A DNA stretch of 64,000 nt from Stappia sp. ES.058 (GTDB lineage: Bacteria; Pseudomonadota; Alphaproteobacteria; Rhizobiales; Stappiaceae): NCBI RefSeq assembly GCF_900105595.1, contig NZ_LT629784.1:2914001-2978000 (forward strand). Direction: 5' to 3'. This document shows positions 34,367 through 43,551 of the stretch, piece after piece; positions within the stretch are counted from its first letter, which is position 1, and each line of letters begins with the position of its first letter. The translations under genes and the position numbers were made by a program. A model generated the notes under the pieces. The model was not told the origin of the DNA. It searched no databases and saw only the letters and a list, made by a program, of their open reading frames with translations.

Positions 34367-34911
34367 TGCCCGGGAAACGCCACGAGCGTGCGCACCGGCA
34401 CGCCGAGCGCCTCGATCTTCTCCCGTCCGCCGAGATCCGGCAGGTCGACGATGAAACACGCCGCGATCACCTCCGCGCCGATCTGCTGCAGAAGCCGCGT
34501 CGCGGCCTCGGCCGTTCCGCCGGTGGCAATCAGGTCATCGACCAGAATGACCTTTTCGCCAGGCTCGATGGCGTCCTTGTGCATCTCCATCTCGTCGAGC
34601 CCGTATTCCAGCGAATAGGCGATGCGCACCGTATCGTAAGGCAATTTGCCCTTCTTGCGGATCGGCACGAAGCCGGCCGACAGCTGATGTGCCACCGCGC
34701 CGCCCAGAATGAACCCGCGCGCCTCGATGCCGGCGACCTTGTCGACCTTGGAGCCTGCCCACGGCTGGACCAGCGCGTCGACCGCCCGGCGAAACGCGCG
34801 TGCGTTGCCCAGCAGCGTCGTGATGTCGCGAAACAGGATCCCCTCTTTCGGATAATCGGGAATCGTGCGGATCGCCGCCAGAAGTTCGTCCGATACAGTG
34901 CTGTCTGCCAT
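34363..34911 (-). CDS. apt: Adenine phosphoribosyltransferase
   Basis: 182 residues. Salvages adenine with PRPP to give [23 protein letters not shown] is the typical N-terminus, [16 protein letters not shown] the base-binding loop, and [17 protein letters not shown] the PRPP loop. The ATG at 34911 follows a GTG three bases upstream that could also start. It scavenges the adenine released by MtnP, whose gene is 300 bases to the right, so the two suit one salvage route. It uses PRPP made by prs. Confidence 0.96.
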   Translation of the reverse strand: MADSTVSDELLAAIRTIPDYPKEGILFRDITTLLGNARAFRRAVDALVQPWAGSKVDKVAGIEARGFILGGAVAHQLSAGFVPIRKKGKLPYDTVRIAYSLEYGLDEMEMHKDAIEPGEKVILVDDLIATGGTAEAATRLLQQIGAEVIAACFIVDLPDLGGREKIEALGVPVRTLVAFPGH

Positions 34912-35004
34912 CACCCAGCCTCGCTGTTGTCTGCCGCGCGCGTTCGGAGCATCATCGGCGGCGTTGAATACCTTGCAATATCAAGAAAGATCGGGAGCCC
35001 CACC

Positions 35005-35211
35005 ATGAGCGAAAAACAATCCGTGACAATCACCGATGTCGACATCCCGTTTGTCCGTCTGATGATGATCATCATCAAGGTCTCGCTGGCCGCCATTCCC
35101 GCCGCGATCGTTGTGTCGCTCGTCCTCGGCCTCATCATGAGCCTCTTGGCCGGAGTCTTCGGCGGCCTCGGCATGATGGGACCGTGGATGCACGGCGGCC
35201 GGCCGCTCTGA
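35005..35211 (+). CDS. Small single-pass membrane protein
   Basis: 68 residues. MSEKQSVTITDVDIPFVRLMM, then one long hydrophobic segment (IIIKVSLAAIPAAIVVSLVLGLIMSLLAGVF, read in parts) and a Gly/Met-rich C-terminus ending GPWMHGGRPL. A ribosome binding site (gggag) lies upstream. The family is not recognised with certainty; short proteins of this form are common in Rhizobiales. It lies between divergent apt and convergent mtnP. Confidence 0.75.
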   Translation: MSEKQSVTITDVDIPFVRLMMIIIKVSLAAIPAAIVVSLVLGLIMSLLAGVFGGLGMMGPWMHGGRPL

Positions 35212-35231
35212 CTTGACCGGCCCGCTCCGGC

Positions 35232-36113
35232 TCACCCGGTCGGATGCAACATCCGCCCGGCGACCGCATCGAGCTTGGCGACCAGATCGGGGTCGCGTGC
35301 CTCCGGCGCGGTCATCATCGCGTATTGAAGCGCGGTGCAGGAGCCGACCGGGCAGGCTTCATGCGTGCGCGGCAGGTCCCTTGCAAGCCGCGCGATCAGC
35401 CGACGGGCATTGTCCGCGTTCTCGTGCAGGACGCGGATGATCGCCTGAATGTCCACCGAGCCGTGGTCGGGATGCCAGCTGTCGTAATCGGTGACCATGG
35501 CGACGGTCGCGTAGCAGATCTCCGCCTCGCGGGCGAGCTTGGCCTCCGGCATGTTGGTCATGCCGATCACGTCGCACTTCCACGAGCGATAAAGTTCGCT
35601 TTCCGCCAGCGAGGAGAACTGCGGCCCTTCCATCGCCAGATAGGTGCCGCCCTCATGAAAGGTCAGCCCTTCCGCCGTTGCCGCCGCGGCGACATGCCCG
35701 ACGAGCCCGGGCGCGACCGGCTCGGCCATGGAGACATGCGCCACGCAGCCCTTGCCGAAAAAACTCTTCTCGCGCGCGAACGTCCGGTCGATGAACTGAT
35801 CGACCAGCACGAAGGTTCCCGGCGCCATCGCCTCGTTCAGCGACCCGCAGGCGGACACCGAGACCAGCGACGTCACCCCGCAGCGCTTCATCGCATCGAT
35901 GTTCGCCCGGTAATTGATGTCGGAAGGAGCATAACGGTGGCCGCGCCCGTGGCGGGGCAGAAACACCACCTTGAGGCCGTTCACGCGCCCGATTCTCAGG
36001 GCGTCCGACGGCGCGCCCCAGGGGCTGCCCACCGTGACCCATTCCGCATCGGTCAGTTCCGGAAGATCGTAAAGCCCGGATCCGCCAATCACGCCAAGAA
36101 CGGCTTCGCTCAT
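35232..36113 (-). CDS. mtnP: S-methyl-5'-thioadenosine phosphorylase
   Basis: 293 residues, purine nucleoside phosphorylase fold. Splits 5'-methylthioadenosine to adenine and methylthioribose-1-phosphate in methionine salvage. VLGVIGGSGLYDLPEL, VFLPRHGRGHRYAPSDINYR, GTFVLVDQFIDRT, GPQFSSLAESELYRSWKCDV and ICYATVAMVTDYDSWH fit the MTAP group. The start is the ATG at 36113 because ggaggg lies 7 bases upstream; a GTG at 36119 is possible. Its adenine product would feed apt nearby. Confidence 0.95.
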   Translation of the reverse strand: MSEAVLGVIGGSGLYDLPELTDAEWVTVGSPWGAPSDALRIGRVNGLKVVFLPRHGRGHRYAPSDINYRANIDAMKRCGVTSLVSVSACGSLNEAMAPGTFVLVDQFIDRTFAREKSFFGKGCVAHVSMAEPVAPGLVGHVAAAATAEGLTFHEGGTYLAMEGPQFSSLAESELYRSWKCDVIGMTNMPEAKLAREAEICYATVAMVTDYDSWHPDHGSVDIQAIIRVLHENADNARRLIARLARDLPRTHEACPVGSCTALQYAMMTAPEARDPDLVAKLDAVAGRMLHPTG

Positions 36114-36184
36114 TCGCACCCCTCCAAATTGATTGCATCAATCACGCATGCAACCTAAACGAGATTCCCCTGGTTGCGAACATG

Positions 36185-36213
36185 AAAAAGGCCGCCGGTT
36201 GCTCCGGCGGCCC
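36185..36213 (-). terminator. Rho-independent terminator of petABC
   Basis: ggccgccgg (36190-36198) and ccggcggcc (36204-36212) form a perfect 9-bp stem with a 5-base loop. On the minus strand it is followed by ttttt. It lies about 28 bases after the petC stop. Confidence 0.93.
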
Positions 36214-36240
36214 TGATCCTGCGAGATACGGTCGGTCGGA

Positions 36241-37083
36241 TCAATGATCGACGTTCCGCCAGATCGCATTCTTGGTGAAATACAGCAGCGACGCGAACAC
36301 GATCAGGAAGATCATGACGCGGAAGCCGAGGTTCTTGCGTTCCTCGAGCTTCGGCTCCGCGACCCACATCATGAAGGCGGACACGTCCTTGGCATACTGC
36401 TCGACGGTCATCGGCGAGCCGTCAGTGTACTCGACGCTGTCCTCATAAAGCGGCGGCGCCATCGCAAGTGCATCGCCCGCGATGAACTTCGGATTGTAGT
36501 ACTGGCCGACCGGGATTTCCATCCCCTCGGGCGGCTCTTCGTATCCGGTCAGCAGGTTGTAGATGTAATCAGGGCCGTGCTCCTGATACTGCGTGAAGAT
36601 GTCGAATACGAAGCCCGGAAAGCCGCTGGCGACCGCGCGTGCCTTGGCAAGCGTGGAAAAGTCCGGCGGAAGCGCCCCGCCGTTGGCCGCACGCGCCGCC
36701 TGCTCGTTCGGAAACGGCGACGGCCAGTGATCGGACAGGATGGCCGGTCCCTCAACAGGGTCGCCATATTCGTCGACGCCCTTGGGCACGGTGTACTCGG
36801 CGGCGATCACCTTGGCCTGCTCCTCGGTGAAACCGGGACCGCCCGGCTGCTCGAGGTTGCGGAAGGCGAGGAACTTGGCGCCGTGACAGGAGGCGCAAAC
36901 CTCCTTGAACACCTTGAAGCCGCGCTGGAGCTGCGCCCGGTCGTAGGTCCCGAAGGGCCCTGCGAACGACCACTGCTCACGCTCGATGTGCGGCCCCTCG
37001 CCGGCAGCCATCGCCGGCGCGGCGACGGCGATCGCCGCAAGGGCCAGGACGGCGCCGCGCACGGATTTGATCATCGTGTTCAT
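36241..37083 (-). CDS. petC: Cytochrome c1 of the bc1 complex
   Basis: 280 residues. Signal peptide (IKSVRGAVLALAAIAVAAPAMAA), then the heme-binding CASCHGAKFLAFRN (~61-74). IPVGQYYNPKFIAGDALAMAPPLYEDS holds the sixth-ligand Met region (read in parts). One C-terminal membrane anchor follows (FRVMIFLIVFASLLYFTKNAIW). It passes electrons from the Rieske centre to soluble cytochrome c in the periplasm. Third gene of the operon, 29 bases after petB. Confidence 0.97.
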   Translation of the reverse strand: MNTMIKSVRGAVLALAAIAVAAPAMAAGEGPHIEREQWSFAGPFGTYDRAQLQRGFKVFKEVCASCHGAKFLAFRNLEQPGGPGFTEEQAKVIAAEYTVPKGVDEYGDPVEGPAILSDHWPSPFPNEQAARAANGGALPPDFSTLAKARAVASGFPGFVFDIFTQYQEHGPDYIYNLLTGYEEPPEGMEIPVGQYYNPKFIAGDALAMAPPLYEDSVEYTDGSPMTVEQYAKDVSAFMMWVAEPKLEERKNLGFRVMIFLIVFASLLYFTKNAIWRNVDH

Positions 37084-37112
37084 TCAGGAGAACTCCCAAT
37101 CTCGTCCGTGGT

Positions 37113-38381
37113 TCACTTCGTTTCCGGCGCGGCGACCGCACCGGCTGGCTGACCGCTTCCAGATCCGCCGAGCACCGATTCGGAAATCGACGCCGGCACC
37201 GGCTTCGGCTTCTCGAGGAACCCGAGCAGCGGCAGGATGATCAGGAAGTGGGCGAAATAATAGGCCGTCAGGATGCGGGCCATGATGACATAGCCACCTT
37301 CCGCCGGCATCGCGCCCAGATACCCCAAACCGACGCAGACAGCGGCGAAGATCCAGAAGAACTGCTTGAACAGCGGGCGGTAGGAACCGGACCGGACCTT
37401 GGAGGTGTCGAGCCACGGCAGCACGAACAGCACCGCGATCGAGCCGAACATCAGGATGACCCCGCCGAGCTTGTCGGGGACGGCGCGCAGGATCGCGTAG
37501 AACGGCAGGAAGTACCATTCCGGAACGATATGCGACGGGGTGACCAGCGGGTCGGCCTCAATGTAGTTGTCGGCGTGCCCGAGGTAGTTCGGAATGTAGA
37601 ACACGAAGTAGGCGAACAGGATCATGAACACGACCATCGCGAACAGATCCTTCATCGTGTAATACGGATGGAAGGGCAGCGTGTCCTGCTTCGTCTTCGG
37701 CTGAATGCCCGTCGGGTTGTTGTTGCCCGTCGTGTGGAATGCCCACACGTGCAGCAAAACCACGCCGAAGATCATGAACGGCAGCAGGTAGTGCAGCGAG
37801 AAGAAACGGTTCAGCGTCGGGTTGTCGACGGCGAACCCGCCCCACAGCCACTGCACGATTGGCTCGCCGACCAGCGGCAGCGCCGAGAACAGGTTGGTGA
37901 TCACGGTGGCGCCCCAGAAGGACATCTGGCCCCAGGGAAGCACGTAACCCATGAAGGCGGTGGCCATCATGATCAGGAAGATGATGACCCCCAGGATCCA
38001 CGAGATCTCGCGCGGCGCCTTGTAGGAGCCGTAATACATGCCGCGGAACATGTGGATGAAGACGGCGATGAAGAACATCGACGCGCCATTGGAATGCAGG
38101 TAGCGCAGCAGCCAGCCGAAGTTCACATCGCGCATGATGTGCTCGACGGAGGCAAAGGCTGCCTCCGTGCTGGCGGTGTAATGCATCACCAGGACGACGC
38201 CCGTGAGGATCTGCGAGATCAGCACCAAAAACAGGATGCCGCCGAAGGTCCACCAGTAGTTGAGGTTCTTCGGCGTGGGAAAGTCGACGAAAGAGCCGCG
38301 AACGAGCGAAATGACCGGCAAGCGGCTTTCAAGCCACTTAGCCGCCGCGCTCTGCGGCACGTAATTGGAATGTCCAGCCAT
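37113..38381 (-). CDS. petB: Cytochrome b of the bc1 complex
   Basis: 422 residues with eight expected membrane helices. It carries the two b hemes and both quinone sites. [20 protein letters not shown] and [20 protein letters not shown] contain heme ligands and the Qo helix cd1; the PEWY motif is in [19 protein letters not shown]. The ATG at 38381 has a strong ribosome binding site (gaggagg); an ATG at 38411 would add 10 residues overlapping petA's end. Second gene of the operon. The C-terminus is Gly/Pro/Ala-rich. Confidence 0.98.
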   Translation of the reverse strand: MAGHSNYVPQSAAAKWLESRLPVISLVRGSFVDFPTPKNLNYWWTFGGILFLVLISQILTGVVLVMHYTASTEAAFASVEHIMRDVNFGWLLRYLHSNGASMFFIAVFIHMFRGMYYGSYKAPREISWILGVIIFLIMMATAFMGYVLPWGQMSFWGATVITNLFSALPLVGEPIVQWLWGGFAVDNPTLNRFFSLHYLLPFMIFGVVLLHVWAFHTTGNNNPTGIQPKTKQDTLPFHPYYTMKDLFAMVVFMILFAYFVFYIPNYLGHADNYIEADPLVTPSHIVPEWYFLPFYAILRAVPDKLGGVILMFGSIAVLFVLPWLDTSKVRSGSYRPLFKQFFWIFAAVCVGLGYLGAMPAEGGYVIMARILTAYYFAHFLIILPLLGFLEKPKPVPASISESVLGGSGSGQPAGAVAAPETK

Positions 38382-38407
38382 GGCTGCCTCCTCGAAACTG
38401 CCGCGTA

Positions 38408-38968
38408 TCAACCGATTCTGATCACTTCGTCCGAGATGAACTCGAACGGCGGAACCAGAAGATTCTCAGGCGCGGGACCCTTGCGAATACGACCGGCCGT
38501 ATCGTAGTGCGAGCCGTGGCAGGGGCAGAACCACCCGCCAAAGTCGCCCGCCTGACCAAGCGGAATGCACCCCAGATGGGTGCAAACGCCGACCATGACG
38601 ATCAACGCCTCATTGCCTTCCACACCGCGATTGGCATCGGTTGCTGTCGCGTCGGCGGAAAGATTGAGGTTACGCGCCATCTGGTCGGGAAGGTCGTCGA
38701 CCGGGACCGCATTCGCTTCCTCGACTTCCGTTTCGGTACGATTGCGGATGAACACCGGCTTGCCGCGCCACATCACCTTGATCGACTGCCCCGGCTCGAC
38801 CGCCGACACGTCGACTTCGATGGAGGCCAGCGCAAGCGCCGACTGATCCGGGTTCATCTGGTGAATGAAAGGCCATGCCAGCGCACCCGCGCCGACCGCA
38901 CCCATCGCACCGGTCGCGATATAGAGGAAATCGCGGCGTGTGGGTTCGACCGTATCCTGCTGTGCCAA
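38408..38968 (-). CDS. petA: Rieske iron-sulfur protein of the bc1 complex
   Basis: 186 residues from a TTG at 38968 (then [15 protein letters not shown]). TTG is chosen because agagga lies 7 bases upstream and no ATG is in frame near the start; a further TTG exists at 39004. The twin-arginine signal-anchor is [17 protein letters not shown]. The [2Fe-2S] ligands are CTHLGC and CPCHGS, both with the expected Cys and His and GSHYD after. It takes electrons from quinol at the Qo site. First gene of the petABC operon. Confidence 0.96.
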   Translation of the reverse strand: MAQQDTVEPTRRDFLYIATGAMGAVGAGALAWPFIHQMNPDQSALALASIEVDVSAVEPGQSIKVMWRGKPVFIRNRTETEVEEANAVPVDDLPDQMARNLNLSADATATDANRGVEGNEALIVMVGVCTHLGCIPLGQAGDFGGWFCPCHGSHYDTAGRIRKGPAPENLLVPPFEFISDEVIRIG

Positions 38969-39075
38969 GGTCGCGTCCTCTTTGATCTTCGAGCCCGGCG
39001 ACAACGACGTCCGGCCGCCGTCCTCCTGCGGGTCAAGGCACCCAGGGGTCGGCGGGACGTGCTGTCAGGGCGGCA

Positions 39076-39094
39076 GGTGCGGCTGTCGCACCTT
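39076..39094. repeat. Inverted repeat upstream of petA
   Basis: aggtgcg (39076-39082) and cgcacct (39088-39094) form a 7-bp stem with a 5-base loop, 110 bases before the petA start. It could be an operator in the petABC promoter region; no further evidence. Confidence 0.4.
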
Positions 39095-39240
39095 TCCAAG
39101 CACGGGCGTTATTGGCACCGTTGCCAGCACTTGTCCAGATCTCCCGTGCCAGCGATGACGGTTTGTCGCGGTTTTTTTCCCATTCCGGCGCTCACAGGGC
39201 GGGCACCTGATCCATCACGGAAAAAATGCCGCCCCGATGG

Positions 39241-41065
<1,825 letters not shown>

Positions 41066-41082
<17 letters not shown>

Positions 41083-41500
41083 TCTGGCCTCCCGAAAGGA
41101 TCGGATTGGTCCGGACGGCATTTTGTTCGGCACGTCGCTGCCACCGCCGCGACGGCGGAAACACCGGTTGCGGCGCGGACGGCGTCAGCAAGACCGACAG
41201 CGCAAAGGCGACGATCGCACCCGACAGGACGAGAAGCCCGAAAAACAGCGTCCTGAGACTGTCGAGCAGGACGGCGGCCGGCTTCGCGACGCCGCCGGCA
41301 ACGACGGCATCAAGCCGGGCGATTTCGCCCGCCGCAAGCGGCAGGAACAGCAAGGTGGCGATGACCAGCGTTGCAAGGATCGCCACAAATGCGACCCGCA
41401 CGACGTCGCGCACCCGGACGCGCTGCGGATGTGGCACGCCGACATCGACCGACAGCCGGTCGTACGGCGCAAGGGCACCGCTATGAAAGGGGGCAGGCAT
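41066..41500 (-). CDS. Two-span membrane protein, coupled to ABC exporter 1
   Basis: 144 residues. An N-terminal ~40-residue Pro/Arg/Val-rich stretch, then two hydrophobic segments (VAFVAILATLVIATLLFLPLA, ~47-68; TLFFGLLVLSGAIVAFALSVLL, ~95-117) and a basic Pro/Ser/Arg tail. The ATG at 41500 follows a cgggag site; the frame upstream is open but has no homology. It overlaps the exporter start by 17 bases, so the two are made together and may act together. The family is not recognised. Confidence 0.75.
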
Positions 41501-41568
41501 GGGAAAGCTCCCGGAAGGTCTGCAAATGGGAACCGTCGCGCGGCCGACACGGGACCAAGGCTCCGCGC

Positions 41569-41589
41569 ATTCTCCCGAATGCGGAGAAT
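41569..41589. repeat. Inverted repeat in the leader of the exporter-1 unit
   Basis: attctcc (41569-41575) and ggagaat (41583-41589) pair perfectly around a 7-base loop. It lies 69 bases upstream of the 144-residue membrane protein start. It could be part of an mRNA leader structure. Confidence 0.4.
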
Positions 41590-41686
41590 TGCGTGCGACG
41601 ACGAAGAATGACACGGGAAACCCGGCATGGAGAGGAAAAATCAGGAAGCGCAGAGACCGCGGCGGCAAGCGCCGGGTATCAGGCTG

Positions 41687-41776
41687 TCACGAACCGGCGA
41701 CAGCTGCATGTCGACATGGCGACATGAAAACGCCAGCAGCGGCGGTGCGGGTATCGAGCATATTGGCTTGAATCAT
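41687..41776 (-). CDS. Possible 29-residue leader peptide
   Basis: A short frame MIQANMLDTRTAAAGVFMSP followed by CRHAAVAGS. The start codon has a near-ideal Shine-Dalgarno (gaggagggg) 4 bases upstream. It ends 186 bases before the exporter-1 unit start on the same strand. Size, Shine-Dalgarno strength and position suit a regulatory leader peptide or a tiny protein. No family is recognised, and chance cannot be excluded. Confidence 0.35.
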   Translation of the reverse strand: MIQANMLDTRTAAAGVFMSPCRHAAVAGS

Positions 41777-42007
41777 GCGACCCCTCCTCTGCGGCGTTCG
41801 GGTGCTGTCAAAAATCATGGTTTTGCGACGACAGTCCCGATCAAAGGCCGACGCCTGACCCGGACAATACACAAACCGGAGCGGATGCACAGCCACCTCG
41901 CGCACGTCGATGCATGTAGGCAACGCCGTGTTGCACAACAGCCACAAACCGGATCTGCCCGGTCAGATGACCCGCCCGGGCATCAAAAAGCCGCCGGATT
42001 GCCGGGT

Positions 42008-42052
42008 TCAGAGATCGGCGCAGGAGACCGCCCCGGTCCGGAAGCGCATCAT
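42008..42052 (-). CDS. Possible 14-residue leader peptide
   Basis: A very short frame MMRFRTGAVSCADL whose ATG-ATG start is preceded by gaggaggggg within 3-6 bases. Its start region (atcatccgccccctcctc on the plus strand) resembles that of the 29-residue frame (atcatgcgacccctcctc). The pair may be related leaders or coincidence in GC-rich DNA. Confidence 0.28.
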   Translation of the reverse strand: MMRFRTGAVSCADL

Positions 42053-42325
42053 CCGCCCCCTCCTCATGCGTTCTTGATGCGTTCGTGGCCCGGTCTTCGT
42101 GCCTTCGTCCCCCTCGGAAGCACGACGCGGCCGGCCCAGGCGGGCCTGCGGTGCGACGTCACGACAAATGATGTCAGCCCGCGCCGGAACCGGACAACAG
42201 CCCGCCCGCACCGGCTTTGCAGCCGGGGACTTGCGCCGCCCGACGCATTGCACGCATGTGCGGCCCGAGCGCAACAAACGCGGTGCCGGCGAACAATGAC
42301 GAGGCTTTGAAGGACGGCGTTTCCG

Positions 42326-43441
42326 CTACACGACAAGCGCGGCCACGGGCTGGACCGAGCCGGGAACCGCGACCTGGGCCGGCACGCTGGCGGTATAGGC
42401 CAAGCTTGCCTGCCCCGGCGCCACCGAGGGGGCGCGAGCCGCAACGGACGGTGACGACGCGTCCGCAGGTTCCGGAGACGGCCCGGAGAGCGCCTGCACC
42501 AGGCCGGGACTGTCGAGCGTCCGGAGCCCTTCGTCGACGGCCCGGTCGATGGCCTGCGCGTCGCTCTGTTTGCCCGCCTCGTTGGACGGGTCGCGACGGG
42601 CGAGCTTCTCGATTTTCTCGGCGAGTTGCTTGAGCTCCTCGCCGATCTCCTTCAGCGTTTCGCGCTCGCCCTTCATTCGCTCGGCACGGGAACGGGCTAC
42701 CGCCTGTTCCTCGTCCTCCTGCTCGCCGATGTAGGCCCGCAGCCCCGACTTGAGCTCTTCCTGGTTCGGCGCAGTCTTCTCGCCCGGCGCGGCATCCTCT
42801 GCCGAGCCAAAGCCCTGGCCAAGTCCGGCTTCGCGCCCGGCGCCGGTGCCCCCGGGGCTTTCTGCGGCGTCCGGAGAAACAATGGCAAACGATGTGGCGG
42901 TTTCGCCTCCCGTATCCGCGTTCGCGCCGCCCTCGCCCGCCTGCCCCTCGGCGCCGGCTGCGACCGCACCACCTGTCTCGCCGGCTCCGGCCATGGCCTG
43001 CACTCCGGCACCCCCGGCTCCACTGGCGGAAAGCCCCGACGCATCGGATCCGAGCTGCGAGGCGGCGCCCTTGAAGTCCTGGGAAAGCTGCTTGAGTTCC
43101 CTCAGCAGGGCCTTGGCCTGCTTCGGCGTGGCGAACTGCAGGCGCTGTTTGAGCTCGGCGATCTTCTGTTTGATCTCCGACACCCGGTTCGAGCGCGCAC
43201 CGTCCTTCATCGATTCCGCCATGCGCTGCAGGCTCTGGCTGGTCTCGACGCTGTCCTTGATTTCCTTGACGGTGTCCTTGTCCAGCGCGATGCCGCTGCC
43301 GGACAGTGTGTCGAGCGTCGCGTTCGCCTGCCGGGCGAAGAGACCGGCCGCCCGGTCATTGCGATCCTGACCGGAACGCCCGGAAAGCCCGGCAAACGCC
43401 GAGACCGTCTTGAGCATGGAAAGTACCGACACCGTAAACAC
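42326..43441 (-). CDS. Coiled-coil protein of unknown function, CtrA-boxed
   Basis: 371 residues, no signal peptide and no membrane segment. N-terminal region FTVSVLSMLKTVSAFAGLSG, a coiled-coil (residues ~70-125: RVSEIKQKIAELKQRLQFAT, LLRELKQLSQDFKGAAS), then a ~90-residue Gly/Ala-rich linker (about 130-215), a second coiled-coil (GERETLKEIGEELKQLAEKI, ~255-275), and a Pro/Ala/Val-rich C-terminus. It does not match a family I can name. Its promoter region contains a perfect CtrA motif, so cell-cycle or flagellar control is possible. It lies between two ABC exporters. Confidence 0.8.
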   Translation of the reverse strand: MFTVSVLSMLKTVSAFAGLSGRSGQDRNDRAAGLFARQANATLDTLSGSGIALDKDTVKEIKDSVETSQSLQRMAESMKDGARSNRVSEIKQKIAELKQRLQFATPKQAKALLRELKQLSQDFKGAASQLGSDASGLSASGAGGAGVQAMAGAGETGGAVAAGAEGQAGEGGANADTGGETATSFAIVSPDAAESPGGTGAGREAGLGQGFGSAEDAAPGEKTAPNQEELKSGLRAYIGEQEDEEQAVARSRAERMKGERETLKEIGEELKQLAEKIEKLARRDPSNEAGKQSDAQAIDRAVDEGLRTLDSPGLVQALSGPSPEPADASSPSVAARAPSVAPGQASLAYTASVPAQVAVPGSVQPVAALVV

Positions 43442-43509
43442 CCCCGTTTCGCTGGCCTAAAGGCAGCAGAACACAACCTGAAGGCGCACCCCATATCGGA
43501 CCTGACCTG

Positions 43510-43524
43510 TTAAAAATGTCTTAA
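43510..43524 (-). promoter_or_regulatory. CtrA-type binding box TTAA-N7-TTAA
   Basis: The perfect consensus TTAA-N7-TTAA occurs at 43510-43513 and 43521-43524, and another TTAA follows at 43528-43531. It lies 69 bases upstream of the start of the coiled-coil gene, the right distance for a promoter element. CtrA is the alphaproteobacterial cell-cycle/flagellar response regulator; binding here is predicted, not shown. Confidence 0.65.
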
Positions 43525-43551
43525 CGGTTAATACGACCTAACTTGCGGCCG

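Larger units (their letters stand above)
41501..42325. other. Gene-poor stretch between two transcription units
   Basis: 825 bases without a long credible gene, the largest such gap in the window. It contains an inverted repeat (41569-41589) and two very short leftward reading frames, each with a gaggaggg-type ribosome binding site (41687-41776 and 42008-42052). It must hold the promoter of the exporter-1 unit. Long shadow frames on both strands have the codon-position bias of neither a real gene nor a family hit I can name. Confidence 0.5.

Noticed and set aside
39100..39130. A sigma-54 promoter upstream of petA
   Set aside because: A TGGCAC and a TTGC occur, but they are only two bases apart instead of the five needed.
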